From Paeniglutamicibacter cryotolerans (lineage in GTDB: Bacteria > Actinomycetota > Actinomycetes > Actinomycetales > Micrococcaceae), in the NCBI RefSeq assembly GCF_014190875.1, contig NZ_JACHVS010000002.1, forward strand, positions 744,001 through 808,000: 64,000 nucleotides of DNA, read 5' to 3'. Shown here in pieces: positions 46,519 through 57,479 of this stretch. The translations under genes and the position numbers were made by a program. Position 1 is the stretch's first letter; the number at the start of each line of letters is the position of its first letter. Below the pieces are notes generated by a model that had not been told where the DNA came from, ran no database searches, and saw nothing but the letters and a program-made list of their open reading frames with translations.

Positions 46519-47315
46519 CAGGCCTCCCTGGCTTGTGCCGTGCGCCGGGCGATCAGCGCGAGGGCGGTTTCGGAGAGCTCTTGCTCACCGATGCGGGTGG
46601 CGCCGTCGGCATCGACCGCGTAGACCACGGGCCAGAGCCGGCGCACGGCGTCCGGTCCCCCGGTGGCCGAATCGTCGTCCGCCGCGTCGTAGAGCGCCTC
46701 GACGGCGACGGAGACCGCCGCCACGCGGTCCAGTCCCGGGCGCCAGAGCTTCTTCAGCGCCCCGCGGGCGAACACCGAACCGGAGCCGATGCAATGGTGT
46801 TCGATTTCCTCGTAGCGGCCGCCGGTGACGTCGAAGGAGAAGATCCGCCCCTGGCCGCCGTGCGGATCGTACCCGGCGAAGAGTGGAACCACGCTCATCC
46901 CCTGCATGGCCATGGACAGGTTGGAGCGGATCATCGATGCCAGCCGGTTGGCCTTGCCCTCGAGCGAGAGCAGCGTGCCCTCGATCTTCTCGTAGTGTTC
47001 GAGCTCGACGGTGAACAGCCGGGCGATGTCGATGGCCAGGCCGGCCGCGCCGGCGATGCCGACCACCGAGAAGTGGTCGGTTTCGTAGACCTTCTCGATG
47101 TGGCGGCTGGCAATCACGTTGCCAATGGTTGCCCTCCGGTCACCTGCCATGACCACGCCGTCGGCGTAGGCCAGGGCGACGATGGTCGTCGCGTGGGGAA
47201 CCTGCCCCGGGCCGTGGCCCGGGGCCGCCGCCGGCACCGAGGCAGCAGGCAGCAGGTCCGGGCGTTCCCGGTTCAGATACTCGAGGAACGAGGGCCCGGC
47301 GGGCAGCTCCGGCAT
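46518..47315 (-). CDS. prcB: Proteasome beta subunit PrcB
   Basis: Catalytic beta-ring subunit, 265 residues. A 42-residue propeptide ends at VPHA, and cleavage would expose Thr43 in [20 protein letters not shown]. Lys of [20 protein letters not shown] and the Gly-rich [16 protein letters not shown] fit the active site. The residue before the Thr is Ala, while Mycobacterium has Gly. Followed by prcA with a one-base overlap and preceded by pup by two bases. Confidence 0.96.
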   Translation of the reverse strand: MPELPAGPSFLEYLNRERPDLLPAASVPAAAPGHGPGQVPHATTIVALAYADGVVMAGDRRATIGNVIASRHIEKVYETDHFSVVGIAGAAGLAIDIARLFTVELEHYEKIEGTLLSLEGKANRLASMIRSNLSMAMQGMSVVPLFAGYDPHGGQGRIFSFDVTGGRYEEIEHHCIGSGSVFARGALKKLWRPGLDRVAAVSVAVEALYDAADDDSATGGPDAVRRLWPVVYAVDADGATRIGEQELSETALALIARRTAQAREA

Positions 47316-47317
47316 GG

Positions 47318-47500
47318 CTACTGGCCGCCCTTTTGCACAAAGCCGCGCACGAACTCCTCGGCGTTGCGCTCCAGTACCCCGTCGATCTCATCGAGCAGGT
47401 CATCAACGCCGGCGGACTGGCCCTGTGCCGCCGGGGCCAGGTCCTCTTCCTGCACGTCCTGCTGTTCGGTGGGACGGGAGCTGAACTGTTCCTGCGTCAT
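47318..47500 (-). CDS. pup: Prokaryotic ubiquitin-like protein Pup
   Basis: A 60-residue intrinsically disordered tag. The C-terminal half holds the conserved coiled-coil stretch [20 protein letters not shown] that binds ARC, and the last residues are QKGGQ. The final residue is Gln, so Dop must deamidate it to Glu before ligation, as in Mycobacterium. GAAGGAA precedes the ATG. It is the usual first-following gene of dop. Confidence 0.97.
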   Translation of the reverse strand: MTQEQFSSRPTEQQDVQEEDLAPAAQGQSAGVDDLLDEIDGVLERNAEEFVRGFVQKGGQ

Positions 47501-47588
47501 CGTGTGTTCCTTCCTATCGTGGCGGGCGCTTCGTCGCCACCCTCCGCTGAATCGTTTCTGATTTCCATCTTGTCACCGCGGCCCAGCA

Positions 47589-49187
47589 TTAGGCACGCAA
47601 CCGCTCGAGGAATTCGGAGATCGAGTGGCTTGCATCGAACAACTCCCCGACCAGGGCACGGGTGCCGCGCTGCGGTTCGAGGGTGGCCACGCGCTGCACG
47701 CCGGCACGGCCGGGTACCGAGAAAAGCACGGCATCCCAGCTGGCAGCCACCACGTCTTCCGGGTACTGGCTCAGCGCGCGGCCGCGGAAGTACGCCCGGG
47801 TATCCTCCGGGGGATGGGACACGGCATGGGCGATCTGCTCCTCGCTCCACAGGGTTTCCATCATTCCGCGGGCGGCCAGCCGGTGGTAGAGCCCTTTTTC
47901 GGGGCGGATGTCCGCCCATTGCAGGTCCATCAGCCCGATCCGGGCATCATTCCACCCCAGGCCGTGGCGGTCTCGGTAACCCTGCATGAGTTGGTACTTT
48001 GCCACCCAGTCCACCGAGGAAGCGGCACCGAAGACGTCACTCGAGAGCGTGTCCAGCGTGGATCCCCAGCGTTCGAGCACGTCGGCGGTCATCGGGTCAT
48101 CGGCGCCGGTCGCGGCGCAGTGGGTGCGGGCCGCCTCGAGGTATACGCGCTGGATATCGATGGCACGGAGCCTGCGCCCGTCGAGCAGCTCGACCGTGGT
48201 GCGCAGCGTCGGATCGTGGCTGATCGCCTGCAGCGCGGCCACCGGGTGGCGCAGCGCGAGGTCCGGGACGCTGCCGGCCTCGATGAGCGAGAGCACCAGT
48301 GCCGTGGTTCCGGTGCGCAGGTAGGTGGAGACCTGGCCCATGTTCGCGTCCCCGATGATCACGTGCAGGCGCCGGTACTTGTCCCAGACAGCGTGTGGCT
48401 CGTCGCGCGTGTTCACTATCGGGCGGCGGATGGTGGTTTCCAGCCCGACCTCGGCCTCGAAGAAGTCGGCCCGCTGGCTGACCTGGAAGCCCGCAGCCGA
48501 GCCCATGCTCCCGCGGCCGACGCGGCCGGAGCCGCAGAAGACCTGGCGCGTGGCGAAGAACGGAATCAGCCCGGCGGCGATGTCGCCAAACGGCACCGAG
48601 CGCGGCATCAGGTAGTTTTCGTGTGCTCCGTAGCTCACCGACTTGTTATCCGTGTTGTTCTTGTAGAGAAGCACCGGAGCGAAGCCGGGGCTCTGCTCGA
48701 TCCGACGGGCCGCCGCCAGCACCACCCGGTCTCCGGCCTGGTCCCAGAGCACCGCATCCGCCGGGTTGGTGGTTTCCGGCGAGGAGTATTCGGGGTGCGC
48801 GTGATCAACATACAGCCGCGCCCCGTTTCCCAGGACCATGTTCATCAGCACATGCTCCTCAGGCTCCTCCTCGGCGTAGAGCGTGTCCCCCGCCCGGGCA
48901 TCTCCGCCGGCCAGCGCAATCTCGGCGGCCGTCAGTTCCCGTGGCTCGTCGGTCAGCTGCGAGGGGTGGGCCAGCGCGCGGGGCTGGTTGAAACCGCGCG
49001 CGTCCGAGAGCGGCGTCTCGTCGGTGTAGTCCCAGCGGGTTCCGGCCAGGTGGCCGTATCCGGAGCGGATAGTCGCGGCGTAGGCGTTGACGACCTGGGC
49101 GGATAGCAGCGTCGAACTGGCCCCCGGCGTCGAGGGGGCCAGCACGCCGTATTCGGTTTCCAGCCCGACGACGCGGTGAACGCTCAC
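47589..49187 (-). CDS. dop: Pup deamidase/depupylase Dop
   Basis: Converts the C-terminal Gln of Pup to Glu and removes Pup from substrates. The 532-residue PafA paralogue begins [20 protein letters not shown]; the acidic Dop loop lies around residues 40-90 ([20 protein letters not shown]), and [20 protein letters not shown] carries the essential Asp. [20 protein letters not shown] and [20 protein letters not shown] repeat the PafA motifs. Its start overlaps the arc stop by four bases. Confidence 0.96.
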   Translation of the reverse strand: MSVHRVVGLETEYGVLAPSTPGASSTLLSAQVVNAYAATIRSGYGHLAGTRWDYTDETPLSDARGFNQPRALAHPSQLTDEPRELTAAEIALAGGDARAGDTLYAEEEPEEHVLMNMVLGNGARLYVDHAHPEYSSPETTNPADAVLWDQAGDRVVLAAARRIEQSPGFAPVLLYKNNTDNKSVSYGAHENYLMPRSVPFGDIAAGLIPFFATRQVFCGSGRVGRGSMGSAAGFQVSQRADFFEAEVGLETTIRRPIVNTRDEPHAVWDKYRRLHVIIGDANMGQVSTYLRTGTTALVLSLIEAGSVPDLALRHPVAALQAISHDPTLRTTVELLDGRRLRAIDIQRVYLEAARTHCAATGADDPMTADVLERWGSTLDTLSSDVFGAASSVDWVAKYQLMQGYRDRHGLGWNDARIGLMDLQWADIRPEKGLYHRLAARGMMETLWSEEQIAHAVSHPPEDTRAYFRGRALSQYPEDVVAASWDAVLFSVPGRAGVQRVATLEPQRGTRALVGELFDASHSISEFLERLRA

Positions 49188-50944
49188 AGGTACTGCCCGG
49201 TCTCGTGGGAAGGAGAAGCCTCCGCGGTGGACAGGCTGCGACCGGAGCCCGGGTGTTCCTTGTCCTGGATGATCGTGCGGATGTAGGTGATCCGTTCACC
49301 CTTCTTCCCCGAGATCCGCGCCCAGTCGTCCGGGTTCGTGGTGTTGGGCATGTCCTCGTGCTCGTGGAACTCATCGACCACGGCCGTGAGCAGATGTTCC
49401 ATGCGCAATCCGCGCATTCCGGTGGTCAGCAGTTCTTTAATGGCCGATTTCTTGGCCCGGTCCACCACGTTGCGGATGACCGCACCGGAGTTGAAGTCCT
49501 TGAAGTAGAGCACCTCCGTCTCGCCGTTGGCATAGGTGACCTCCAGGAACTCGTTCTCCGGCCCGGTTCCGTACATGTGCTCCACGGCGGTGCGGATCAT
49601 CGCATCGACCGTCGCCCGGGCGTTGCCACCGTGTTCGGCCAGGTCCACCTCGTGCAGCGGCAGGTCGGTGGTGAGGTACTTGGCGAAGATTTCCGCCGCA
49701 CCCTCGGCATCGGGGCGCTTGACCTTGATCTTCACATCCAACCGTCCCGGGCGCAGGATGGCGGGGTCGATCATGTCCTCGCGGTTGGAGGCACCGATGA
49801 CGATGACGTTATCGAGCTGTTCGACGCCGTCGATCTCGGAGAGCAGCTGCGGGACGATGGTCGTTTCCACATCGGAGGAGACACCGGTGCCGCGGGTGCG
49901 GAACAGCGAGTCCATCTCATCGAAGAACACCACCACCGGGCTTCCGTCGGTGGCCTTTTCGCGGGCACGGGCGAAGATCAGCCGGATGTGGCGCTCGGTC
50001 TCCCCGACGTACTTGTCCAGCAGTTCAGGGCCCTTGATGTTCAAAAAGTAGCTGCGCGCCGTGTCGGTGCCTCGGATCTGGGCCACGCGTTCGGCCAGCG
50101 AATGCGCCACCGCCTTGGCGATCAGCGTCTTGCCGCAGCCCGGAGGGCCGTAGAGCAGGATGCCCTTGGGTGCCTTGAGCCCGTGTTCGCGGTAGAGGTC
50201 CGGGTGCAGGAAGGGCAGCTCGACGGCATCGCGGATCTGTTCGATCTGCGGGCCCAGCCCGCCGATGTCGGTGTAGGCGATGTCCGGCACCTCCTCCAGC
50301 ACCAGGGACTGCATGTCGGAAAGGTGCACGCGTTCGATGGCAAGCCCGGTGCGCGAATCCAGCGACAACGAGTCGCCGACGCGTACCGTCTCTCGCAGCA
50401 GGCCCCCGGCCAAGCGCACGATCCGCTGCTCGTCGGCCCGTCCCACGGCGACCACGCGGTGGTCATCGAGCACCTCCTTGACGGATACGAGTTCCCCGGC
50501 CGCCTCGAAGCCGAGCCCGGCGACGATGGTCAGGGACTCGTTGAGCAGGACTTCCTGGCCGAGCTGGAGGTTATCGATATCCAGCAGCGGAGAGATGGCC
50601 ACGCGCAGCTTGCGTCCGCCTTGGATGACATCGGCACCGGCAGCGCCGGTGGAGGCGATGGCACGCCCTGGCTCGGGGTGGTGGCGCGGGGAAAGACCGA
50701 CGATGGTGCCGTAGCTAAAGGGCGTGTCGCCGTCCTTCTCGAGGGCGGCCTTGAGTGTGATGATTTCATCGCGGGTACGTTCGAGCATGGCGACCATGCG
50801 CTGGTTGTTTCCCCCGGCGGCGGCAAGTTGGCGGTCCAGATTGCGGTTCTTTTCCCGCAGCACGTTGAGCTGGCGCTCATTGAGCGCCAGCCGGGATTCA
50901 AGCCTCTCGTTGCGCTCCTGCATTGCGTTGTCGTCGCTGGCCAT
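49184..50944 (-). CDS. arc: Proteasome-associated AAA ATPase ARC/Mpa
   Basis: Hexameric unfoldase that feeds pupylated proteins to the 20S core. The 586-residue protein has an N-terminal coiled coil ([20 protein letters not shown]) that binds Pup, two OB domains ([40 protein letters not shown]), and an AAA domain with Walker [15 protein letters not shown] and Walker [16 protein letters not shown]. The last residues are TGQYL: the Gln-Tyr-Leu end docks into the alpha ring. Fully intact. Confidence 0.97.
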   Translation of the reverse strand: MASDDNAMQERNERLESRLALNERQLNVLREKNRNLDRQLAAAGGNNQRMVAMLERTRDEIITLKAALEKDGDTPFSYGTIVGLSPRHHPEPGRAIASTGAAGADVIQGGRKLRVAISPLLDIDNLQLGQEVLLNESLTIVAGLGFEAAGELVSVKEVLDDHRVVAVGRADEQRIVRLAGGLLRETVRVGDSLSLDSRTGLAIERVHLSDMQSLVLEEVPDIAYTDIGGLGPQIEQIRDAVELPFLHPDLYREHGLKAPKGILLYGPPGCGKTLIAKAVAHSLAERVAQIRGTDTARSYFLNIKGPELLDKYVGETERHIRLIFARAREKATDGSPVVVFFDEMDSLFRTRGTGVSSDVETTIVPQLLSEIDGVEQLDNVIVIGASNREDMIDPAILRPGRLDVKIKVKRPDAEGAAEIFAKYLTTDLPLHEVDLAEHGGNARATVDAMIRTAVEHMYGTGPENEFLEVTYANGETEVLYFKDFNSGAVIRNVVDRAKKSAIKELLTTGMRGLRMEHLLTAVVDEFHEHEDMPNTTNPDDWARISGKKGERITYIRTIIQDKEHPGSGRSLSTAEASPSHETGQYL

Positions 50945-51114
50945 GGATCCACCTCGATCTAATCGCGCCGCCGTTTGCGTGGCGCCTTCCTCCCCATCCT
51001 ATCCAGCAGGGGTGCCGTGGGGGCACTTGGCCCGGTCATCAAGCGGTGCATCGTGCGCGCCGCCGATCCGCAGTGCATCGTGGCCAGCGCACATGGTCAG
51101 CCGGCTCATGGCAC

Positions 51115-52893
51115 TCACTTCGCGGCGGGACCGCTCCCTCCCGTGGTGTCCTCTGTTCCGGGATCCGGGATTTTTTCCGTGGCCGGGTCCGCTCCCGGAC
51201 CGTACTTCAGTGCCGCTGGGATCGCAGAACGCAGCAGCAGCACGGTGGCTACCGAACCGGCGGCGAACAGGGCCGCTCCCCACCAAAACGCGGCGACATA
51301 GCTGGCAATTGCCGTATTCGTGGCCAATGTATCCACCGCCGCCTGCGCGTGCTGCAGGACTATCTGGGCTTGCGCCATGGCCGGTGCCCATTTTTCCTGG
51401 GCAGCTTGCACCGCCTGCGGACCTTGGGCAGCAGCGGCGTGGATGGCGGCCCCGGCCTCCAACATCGCTGCCTTGGCGGCCAGGATGGGTGCGCTCACGG
51501 ACGGGCCGTGCACGTTCGCCTAGCTGATCCCTGCCTGGATGGCTAGCGTGTTCAGCAGTGCAGTACCGACGGCGCCACCCACCTGCTGACTCGTATTCAC
51601 CGATGCCGATGCCACGCCCGCCTCCTGGGGGTTCACCTGGAGCGTCGCGAGGTTGATGCTGGTCGGGAAGGCGAGGCCCAGCCCGACCCCGAATAGCATC
51701 AAGGGAAGGAGCAGGGTTCCGACGTAGCTGCTTTCTGCCCCGATGCGGGTCAGCAGGACGAGGGCCACGGCGCCGAGCATCAGCCCCGTGGGCAGCAATA
51801 TTCTCGGGCTCACGTGCCTCACCAGCACGACGTTGCCGGTGATCGAGACCGCCACCATGCAGCCGACCATGGGCAGGAACGCCATGCCCGTCTGCACGGC
51901 ACTGTACCCCCGTGTCTGCTGCAGGTAGTACGTCACGAACAGCAGCGCCCCCAACATGCCCGCACCGGCAAGCAATAGGGCCAAGAAAGCCGGACCGCGG
52001 TACCTGTTCGTCAAGATGTGCAAGGGCAGCAGCGGGTGCCGGACCTTGGTCTGGATCAGCACGAAGGCCGTTAACAACACCGCTGCGGCGACCAGAAAAC
52101 CTATGGTGTAGGGATCATCCCAGTTGGAGGTGCGCCCCTGGACGGCATTTGAGAAACCATAGACCAGCGCAAACAGACCACCGGAAACAGTCAGCACACC
52201 GGGAATGTCCAGATGCTGTCCACCCGTCGGCGCTTGCTTCCGGATCAACAACGAGGCTCCGGTCAGTGCCAGTACCGCGAAAATGATGTTGACGAACAGG
52301 CACCACCGCCAGGAGACGTATTCGGTGAGAAAGCCCCCCAGCAGCAGTCCGAGCGCGGCACCGCCGCCGGCGACCGCACCAAAGACGCCGAAGGCCCGGC
52401 CCCGTTCCTTGGCGGCGGAGAACGTCGTGGTCAAGAGCGACAAGATGGAAGGTGCCAGCAGGGCAGCGAACGCTCCCTGGACGGCCCGCGCTGCCACGAG
52501 CATGCCGAAGCTGCTCGAGGCTCCGCCCACAGCCGAGACGGCCGCAAAACCCACGAGGCCGATCATCAACGTTGGTCTACGCCCCAGCAGGTCGGTCAAC
52601 CTACCGCAGAACAACAACAGGCTTCCAAAGGCCAACGCGTAGGCGGTGACCACCCACTGCCGGTCTCCATCGGTGAAGTTCAGGGACTTCTGCGCCGACG
52701 GCAAGGCAATGGTGACAACCGTCGAATCGAGGACAATCATCAGTTGCGATAAGGCCAGTACCGCCAGTACCCACATGCGGGGTGGCGGGGAGTCTGGGAC
52801 CACGACAGCGAGGGCGTGGCGTCCCGCGGAGCGGCCTTCCTGGTGATTCAATGCAGCAGGTTTTTCCGATGGCCCGCGGCGCTTTTCCGACAT
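51115..52893 (-). pseudogene. DHA2-family MFS drug exporter split by an in-frame TAG
   Basis: The first frame (52893 to 51520) encodes 457 residues of a 14-helix proton-driven exporter: VLALSQLMIVLDSTVVTIAL, WVVTAYALAFGSLLLFCGRL with GRRPTLMIG, and the motif-C-like FGVFGAVAGGGAALGLLLGG. It ends LNTLAIQAGIS then TAG at 51520-51522. The same frame continues without any shift through ANVHGPSVSAPILAAKAAML to the last helix (YVAAFWWGAALFAAGSVATV) and stops at 51115. So one nonsense codon removes the last 130 residues, including the final helix. Readthrough, or a functional 13-helix protein, cannot be excluded. Confidence 0.85.
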
Positions 52894-53065
52894 GAATCCT
52901 CAACTCGTTGAACGTGTGAGCAATCATTGACCTACCGGAAATATAGACTCCATGAAACTCCGCCTGCAATGGTGGAAGGGTGTGAACTTCGCGTGGATGT
53001 CATGTGACCGACCGGGACGTAGCTGCCATCGCCCCTTTTTCCGGGGAGACGTTTGCCTAAGGAAA

Positions 53066-54547
53066 TCACGCCTGCCGCCGCTCGAGCTTTGATTTATCCT
53101 CAAGCTCCATGCCGCTGAATTCCGGCAGCAGAGCCTTGACGAACCAGAACGACAACGCGGCAAAGAACGCAAATCCTGCGTAGACAAAACCAAGTCCCAC
53201 GGCGGCGCTCAAGATGGGGAAGAGCAGGGTGACCAGGAAATTAAAGATCCAGTTGAATGCCGTAGCAACACCCAACGCAACACCGCGCATCTTGTTGGGA
53301 AACACCTCGCCCAGGACCACCCACATGACGGGTCCCCATGTGGCAGCGAAGCAGATGACGAAGAGGTTCGCCCCCACGAGGGCAACAGCGCCCCAGGGCT
53401 CCGGCAAACTGATGTTGTCGCCTGTTCCACTGGCCTGGGCGAACGCCGTGGCAGCCGCTACCAATCCGAGGAACATGCCAGCGGAACCGGCCAGCAGGAG
53501 CTTCTTGCGGCCGACGCGGTCGACGAAGAAGATGGCCACCAGAGTCAGCAGGACATTGATAGTCGCAGTGATGACGGAGGTGGTGAAGGAATCCTCTTGG
53601 CTAAAGCCCACGGACTGCCACAGTGTCGTCGAATAATAGAAAATGGCGTTGATCCCCACGAGCTGTTGGAAAGCCGCCATGCCGATGCCGATCCAGAGAA
53701 TCGGATGCAAGCCGAAGGCCGGTCCCCTCAAGTCACGATATGAAGAACGGCGCTGGTCCTCGATGCTCGAACTGATCTCGGCATAGCGTTGTTCGGGATC
53801 CGCGGCCCCGGTTACATTGGCGATAACCGCCAGGGCATCTTCCTTTCTGCCGCGCCGGATGAGGAACTGCGGCGACTCGGGGATGCGCAGGGACAGGACC
53901 CCATAGACAATCGCCGGAACAACGCCCAGCAGCAGCATCCAGCGCCATGCGTCCAGCCCCCACCAGAGTTCATTGCTGGCTCCGCCGGCAAATCGGGCCA
54001 AACCGGCGTCGGAAAGCAATGCCAGGAAGATGCCCAAAGTGATCGCCAGCTGCTGCAGTGAACTCAACGCCCCGCGGAGCCGTGCCGGGGCAATCTCGCC
54101 AATGTACGCGGGCGCGATGACCGAGGCGATACCGATGGCCAGTCCACCAATGACCCGCCATGCCATCAGGTCCCAGACGGCGAAGGCAAACCCCGAGCCG
54201 ATCGAACTGATCACAAAAAGGCACGCCGCGAGCACCATCACGGGCCTGCGGCCCCAGACATCCGCCAATTGTCCGGCGAACCAGGCCCCGGTGGCACAGC
54301 CGAGGAGCGTGATGGCCACTGTGAGCCCAAGGACGGACGAGTCAAGCGCAAATGTGGATTGGATGGAATTGACCGCTCCGTTGATGACCGAGGTGTCGAA
54401 TCCAAAAAGCAGCCCGCCCAGGGCTGCGGCCACTGTCACGGCATAAACCTTGCCCCGGGCAAACCGGGAACCAGAGTCCCCGGACGGAGCGCCTCGACCG
54501 GAAGGCGTGAAACCTTCTTCCGGTTCCCCCTGCGTGGGCGTGGGCAT
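53066..54547 (-). CDS. MFS sugar porter (sugar:proton symporter)
   Basis: A 493-residue, 12-helix transporter of the sugar-porter family. Signatures: GGLLFGFDTSVINGAVNSIQ, VWGRRPVMVLAA (first loop RxGRR), RVIGGLAIGIASVIAPAYIGE then IAPARLRGALSSLQQLAITL, IPESPQFLIRRGRKEDALAV, GIGMAAFQQLVGINAIFYYS and FVDRVGRKKLLL. Substrate may be xylose, inositol or glucose. The longest frame begins at 54622, but ATG 54547 fits the family better. The locus lies between the exporter and the degraded trmI copy and has no sugar-catabolism gene beside it. Confidence 0.92.
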   Translation of the reverse strand: MPTPTQGEPEEGFTPSGRGAPSGDSGSRFARGKVYAVTVAAALGGLLFGFDTSVINGAVNSIQSTFALDSSVLGLTVAITLLGCATGAWFAGQLADVWGRRPVMVLAACLFVISSIGSGFAFAVWDLMAWRVIGGLAIGIASVIAPAYIGEIAPARLRGALSSLQQLAITLGIFLALLSDAGLARFAGGASNELWWGLDAWRWMLLLGVVPAIVYGVLSLRIPESPQFLIRRGRKEDALAVIANVTGAADPEQRYAEISSSIEDQRRSSYRDLRGPAFGLHPILWIGIGMAAFQQLVGINAIFYYSTTLWQSVGFSQEDSFTTSVITATINVLLTLVAIFFVDRVGRKKLLLAGSAGMFLGLVAAATAFAQASGTGDNISLPEPWGAVALVGANLFVICFAATWGPVMWVVLGEVFPNKMRGVALGVATAFNWIFNFLVTLLFPILSAAVGLGFVYAGFAFFAALSFWFVKALLPEFSGMELEDKSKLERRQA

Positions 54548-54939
54548 GGAATCACCAGCTACCTGGCCCGGGCGGGGAATGGGCTGACATCGGCCGAGCC
54601 GGACCTTGTCTCCGGCCAACATCGCTACGGTCCCCCAGCCTCAAAGGTGCGGACCGGCCAATGCCCGGACCGCGGCAGGAATGTCGCCGGAAACCGTCTC
54701 AGGACTCATTGTGCGCCTACAAGTGGGGTGTGACAACGGTCGAAGCGCAACACTTGACGACGCGCGGCCCCCGAGATTGCCACCTGCGGGGCCGGCGCCG
54801 CCCATTCCGTAACTTCTTAAGTCAAAGCGGACAGAGGACCATTGGCACACGGGAATTCCTCCTCTCTAAATTCACCTTGCCCAGGGTCCGACGCCGAAAC
54901 AGGTGGAGACCCCACTCTCACCCAGACTATGGCGGTTTC

Positions 54940-55044
54940 TCGTTCGGGGTCTGGGCGTTTCGCCCGTGCTTCAATGTCCGGGGTGGCGAATTCGGTGTCC
55001 TTCTCGTTCTTCTGGCCCGCAATGCCCACCGCATCCTTGGCTGG
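54940..55044 (-). pseudogene. Degenerate copy of the trmI 3' part
   Basis: A minus-strand segment reads PAKDAVGIAGQKNEKDTEFA, then TPDIEARAKRPDPE, which matches DDAVGIPGQKRVKNTEFATE and DIEAWTKGNDPE of the intact trmI gene about 3.2 kb away (58141-58245 region). The DNA similarity is strong over at least 105 bases, with GTGGCGAATTCGGTGT identical at both sites. No intact frame or start remains. It is either a partial duplication of trmI or the relic of a related methyltransferase gene. Confidence 0.75.
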
Positions 55045-55165
55045 GCTGACTGCAGGGCTGCGGAGGATGGCAGGCCGAGTATCGGTCGAAGTGGGTATTC
55101 CCGGGAGATTCCGCCACCGCATCTGCCGGCTCCAAAGCATCGGTGGGCCTGCTTACCCTGTGACC

Positions 55166-55654
55166 ATGGATACTTTAGGGAATCTCGCGCTACTTGAAGA
55201 TGGAACGTGGATCGATGCCGTGGCGTGGAACAGCCTGTTGGCCGATCCTCAACCGGAGCGCCCGCTCATCTGGTACTGGTCGATAAATGGCGTCGGCTCG
55301 GACTGGGAAGACCTCACCGGAATCGGCCACCTGGCACAGCTCGTCAATGATCTTCCCGACGATGGCGATTTTCTGGTCCTTGCAGATAAAGACCCCGAAA
55401 CAAGATATGCGCAGACCATGCAAATGGAAAACGGTACATTCACCGTAGAGATTGGCATGTGCATTCCCAACGGTGCCCTTAATCTTCGCGTTGGCAAGGG
55501 CGCAGCCGCTGCCAACGAACCGAACAAGCCGGGCGAAGCCGTCACGGCCCTCCAAACGCTGAGCAGAGCCGAAACCATACAAGTGCTGATGAGCTGGGCG
55601 TCGGGCAGCGGGTTGCCCCTCGGCTATGCCGGGGCCATCTATTCATACACGTAG
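55166..55654 (+). CDS. Uncharacterised acidic protein
   Basis: A 162-residue soluble acidic protein: MDTLGNLALLEDGTWIDAVA, ERPLIWYWSINGVGSDWEDL, TGIGHLAQLVNDLPDDGDFL and ETIQVLMSWASGSGLPLGYA. No family is recognised. The frame is open from 54842, but the part before 55166 overlaps the degenerate trmI copy and is not protein-like. There is no ribosome-binding site before ATG 55166; a possible -10 box, TACCCT at 55154-55159, lies seven bases before it, which would suit a leaderless transcript. Low-complexity and signal sequences are absent. Confidence 0.55.
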   Translation: MDTLGNLALLEDGTWIDAVAWNSLLADPQPERPLIWYWSINGVGSDWEDLTGIGHLAQLVNDLPDDGDFLVLADKDPETRYAQTMQMENGTFTVEIGMCIPNGALNLRVGKGAAAANEPNKPGEAVTALQTLSRAETIQVLMSWASGSGLPLGYAGAIYSYT

Positions 55655-55809
55655 CGCGCACGCCACCAGGAGTCCTTCGTCTGGTACGCGTTCGGGATTC
55701 CGGCTCAAGAGCAACATTTCGTTGACATGGGCCAGATCTGGGGATCGACCGCGTGTCCAGCCCTGCATGAGGGAGGATCGAATGATCGTCGGGCCTCCCT
55801 CATGGCTAT

Positions 55810-56241
55810 CTACGCTCCGGCTTTGAGCTGGGCCTTGGCCGCTGCGTACTTCTTTTCCAGGCGTTCACGCTGCTCTTGGGGCAACTGCGCCAGACGGGCA
55901 GGATTCGAATTGTGCCGTAGATCGGCGAGCTTCACGCGCACGGCGCTGGGGTGCTGCACGACTCGGCTCAGATGGTCGGTATACGGTTCGTCCTTGCCGT
56001 GGGTCAGTACGGTGAGGATTGCCAAGCCCTCAACTCCGACGATGTTGATCAGCGCTTCATCGCTCACCGAGGTGTCTTCCTTGGCATCGTGGAGCCAGCC
56101 GAGGGCCACCTCGAACTCCGTGCCACCATCGTCCGAGACTCCAGCGGCTACCGCGGAGAGATGCTCGCTATACGGACGTCCTGCCTTGTCCGTCTGGCTT
56201 GCATGTAACCGACGGGCGAGTAGTTCAGCTTGTTCAAGCAT
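55810..56241 (-). CDS. HD-domain phosphohydrolase (RelA/SpoT HD-like)
   Basis: A 143-residue metal-dependent phosphohydrolase: HASQTDKAGRPYSEHLSAVA, the HD pair in VALGWLHDAKEDTSVSDEAL and a conserved VRVKLADLRHNSN end. The pattern HxxxHD-DxxED with a late D of KLADLRHN matches the hydrolase half of RelA/SpoT proteins, without a synthetase. A small alarmone hydrolase or a related nucleotidase is likely. The ATG at 56241 starts MLEQAELLARRLH; the frame to 56331 adds an unconserved 30 residues. Confidence 0.8.
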   Translation of the reverse strand: MLEQAELLARRLHASQTDKAGRPYSEHLSAVAAGVSDDGGTEFEVALGWLHDAKEDTSVSDEALINIVGVEGLAILTVLTHGKDEPYTDHLSRVVQHPSAVRVKLADLRHNSNPARLAQLPQEQRERLEKKYAAAKAQLKAGA

Positions 56242-56568
56242 GTGCAGGCCCCTATGTGTCTGACGGAATTCCTCGGTGAATAGGGCAAATGTATCCCTTG
56301 GATCCTGCAAGCAGAGCCATGTTCCGCTCACGGCAGACGTTTCGCCTCCTCCGAGTAGTCATCGGGCCGGGGGCACGACATGGGCCGACGGTGCAGGAAC
56401 GCCAGCTCCAACCGAGGCAAATACCGGCGGCCGCCCAAAACCGATATGCCGGTGGCATGCCGAGGCTGATCCCACCGAGGCTTCTCGGTATGCTCGTACC
56501 GTACCCCGCTACCCGGCAACCGGCTCTCGGGGAAATTGAAGCGAACAACATGATCTGAGGAGTATGAA

Positions 56569-57420
56569 ATGGCTGTTGTGATTGCCGGTTGTGGCGACCT
56601 TGGGACCGAAACCGGGCTGCGGTTCGATTCCCTGGGACACCGGGTGATCGGACTTCGACGCTCAGCGGAGAAACTGCCAGCGGAAATCGAAGGACGGTCC
56701 ATTGATTTGTCCACGGAGGTGCCCACGCTGCCGGCCGACACCACCATCGTGGTGATTGCCATGAGCCCTGATGAGCGCAGCGTAGATGGTTATCGGGCGG
56801 CCTACGTGGAGAGTGTTCTGAGAATCGTCACTGCCATCCGTCAAGACTGCGCGGCGCCACCGCGGGTGCTGTATGTGTCATCGACAGCGGTCTACGGTAT
56901 TGACGACGGGTCCTGGGTCGACGAGACGACTCCGGCCGAACCCGCCGCACCGACGGCACTCGTGCTGCGCGAAGCAGAGGAGACGTTGCTCGAGTTGATT
57001 CCCCAGGCGACTATCCTGCGCCTGGGGGGCCTCTATGGCCCAGGACGTACTCGGGAAATCGATCGCGTACGCCAGAGGATCGCGAGCATCTCGCCTGAGC
57101 CGGAATTCACTAGTCGGATCCATCGTGACGATGCAGCAGCAGCCATCGTACACCTCACGACCATGCAGAGCCGGCCAAAGACCGTATACATCGGAGTCGA
57201 CGACCTCCCCGTTGATCGTCGCGAAGTCGTAGAATTCTTGGCGCGCAGCCTTGACCTGCCGGCACCGGAAGTTGCCGACGGTTTCCCTCACCGCCAGGGG
57301 AGCCGCGGCAAACGGTGCCGCAACAACCGCCTGCGGGATTCCGGATTCGTGTTTTCCTACCCCACCTACCAGGAAGGCTATGCGGCCGTCCTTGAGGGTA
57401 ATGGAGTACGCCACGCCTAG
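56569..57420 (+). CDS. Atypical SDR NAD(P)-binding protein (YeeZ-like)
   Basis: A 283-residue Rossmann protein of the epimerase-like, YeeZ group: MAVVIAGCGDLGTETGLRFD (nucleotide-binding GxGxxG), RVLYVSSTAVYGIDDGSWVD, ATILRLGGLYGPGRTREIDR and FTSRIHRDDAAAAIVHLTTM. The catalytic Tyr-Lys pair of classical SDRs is not seen, as usual in the atypical SDR class. GAGGAG precedes the ATG. Substrate unknown. Not part of an operon. Confidence 0.85.
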   Translation: MAVVIAGCGDLGTETGLRFDSLGHRVIGLRRSAEKLPAEIEGRSIDLSTEVPTLPADTTIVVIAMSPDERSVDGYRAAYVESVLRIVTAIRQDCAAPPRVLYVSSTAVYGIDDGSWVDETTPAEPAAPTALVLREAEETLLELIPQATILRLGGLYGPGRTREIDRVRQRIASISPEPEFTSRIHRDDAAAAIVHLTTMQSRPKTVYIGVDDLPVDRREVVEFLARSLDLPAPEVADGFPHRQGSRGKRCRNNRLRDSGFVFSYPTYQEGYAAVLEGNGVRHA

Positions 57421-57479
57421 ACGCCAGTGCCCATTTCATTGGTCAAAACGTAAATAATGTCGGGGCCGGTCAGCTGCCT

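Noticed and set aside
49205..50962. Plus-strand frame of 585 codons opposite arc
   Set aside because: Antisense shadow of arc; no start context and no protein family.
53066..57420. Possible catabolic gene cluster around the sugar porter
   Set aside because: Neighbours are an unknown acidic protein, an HD hydrolase and an atypical SDR with no shared pathway or operon structure.
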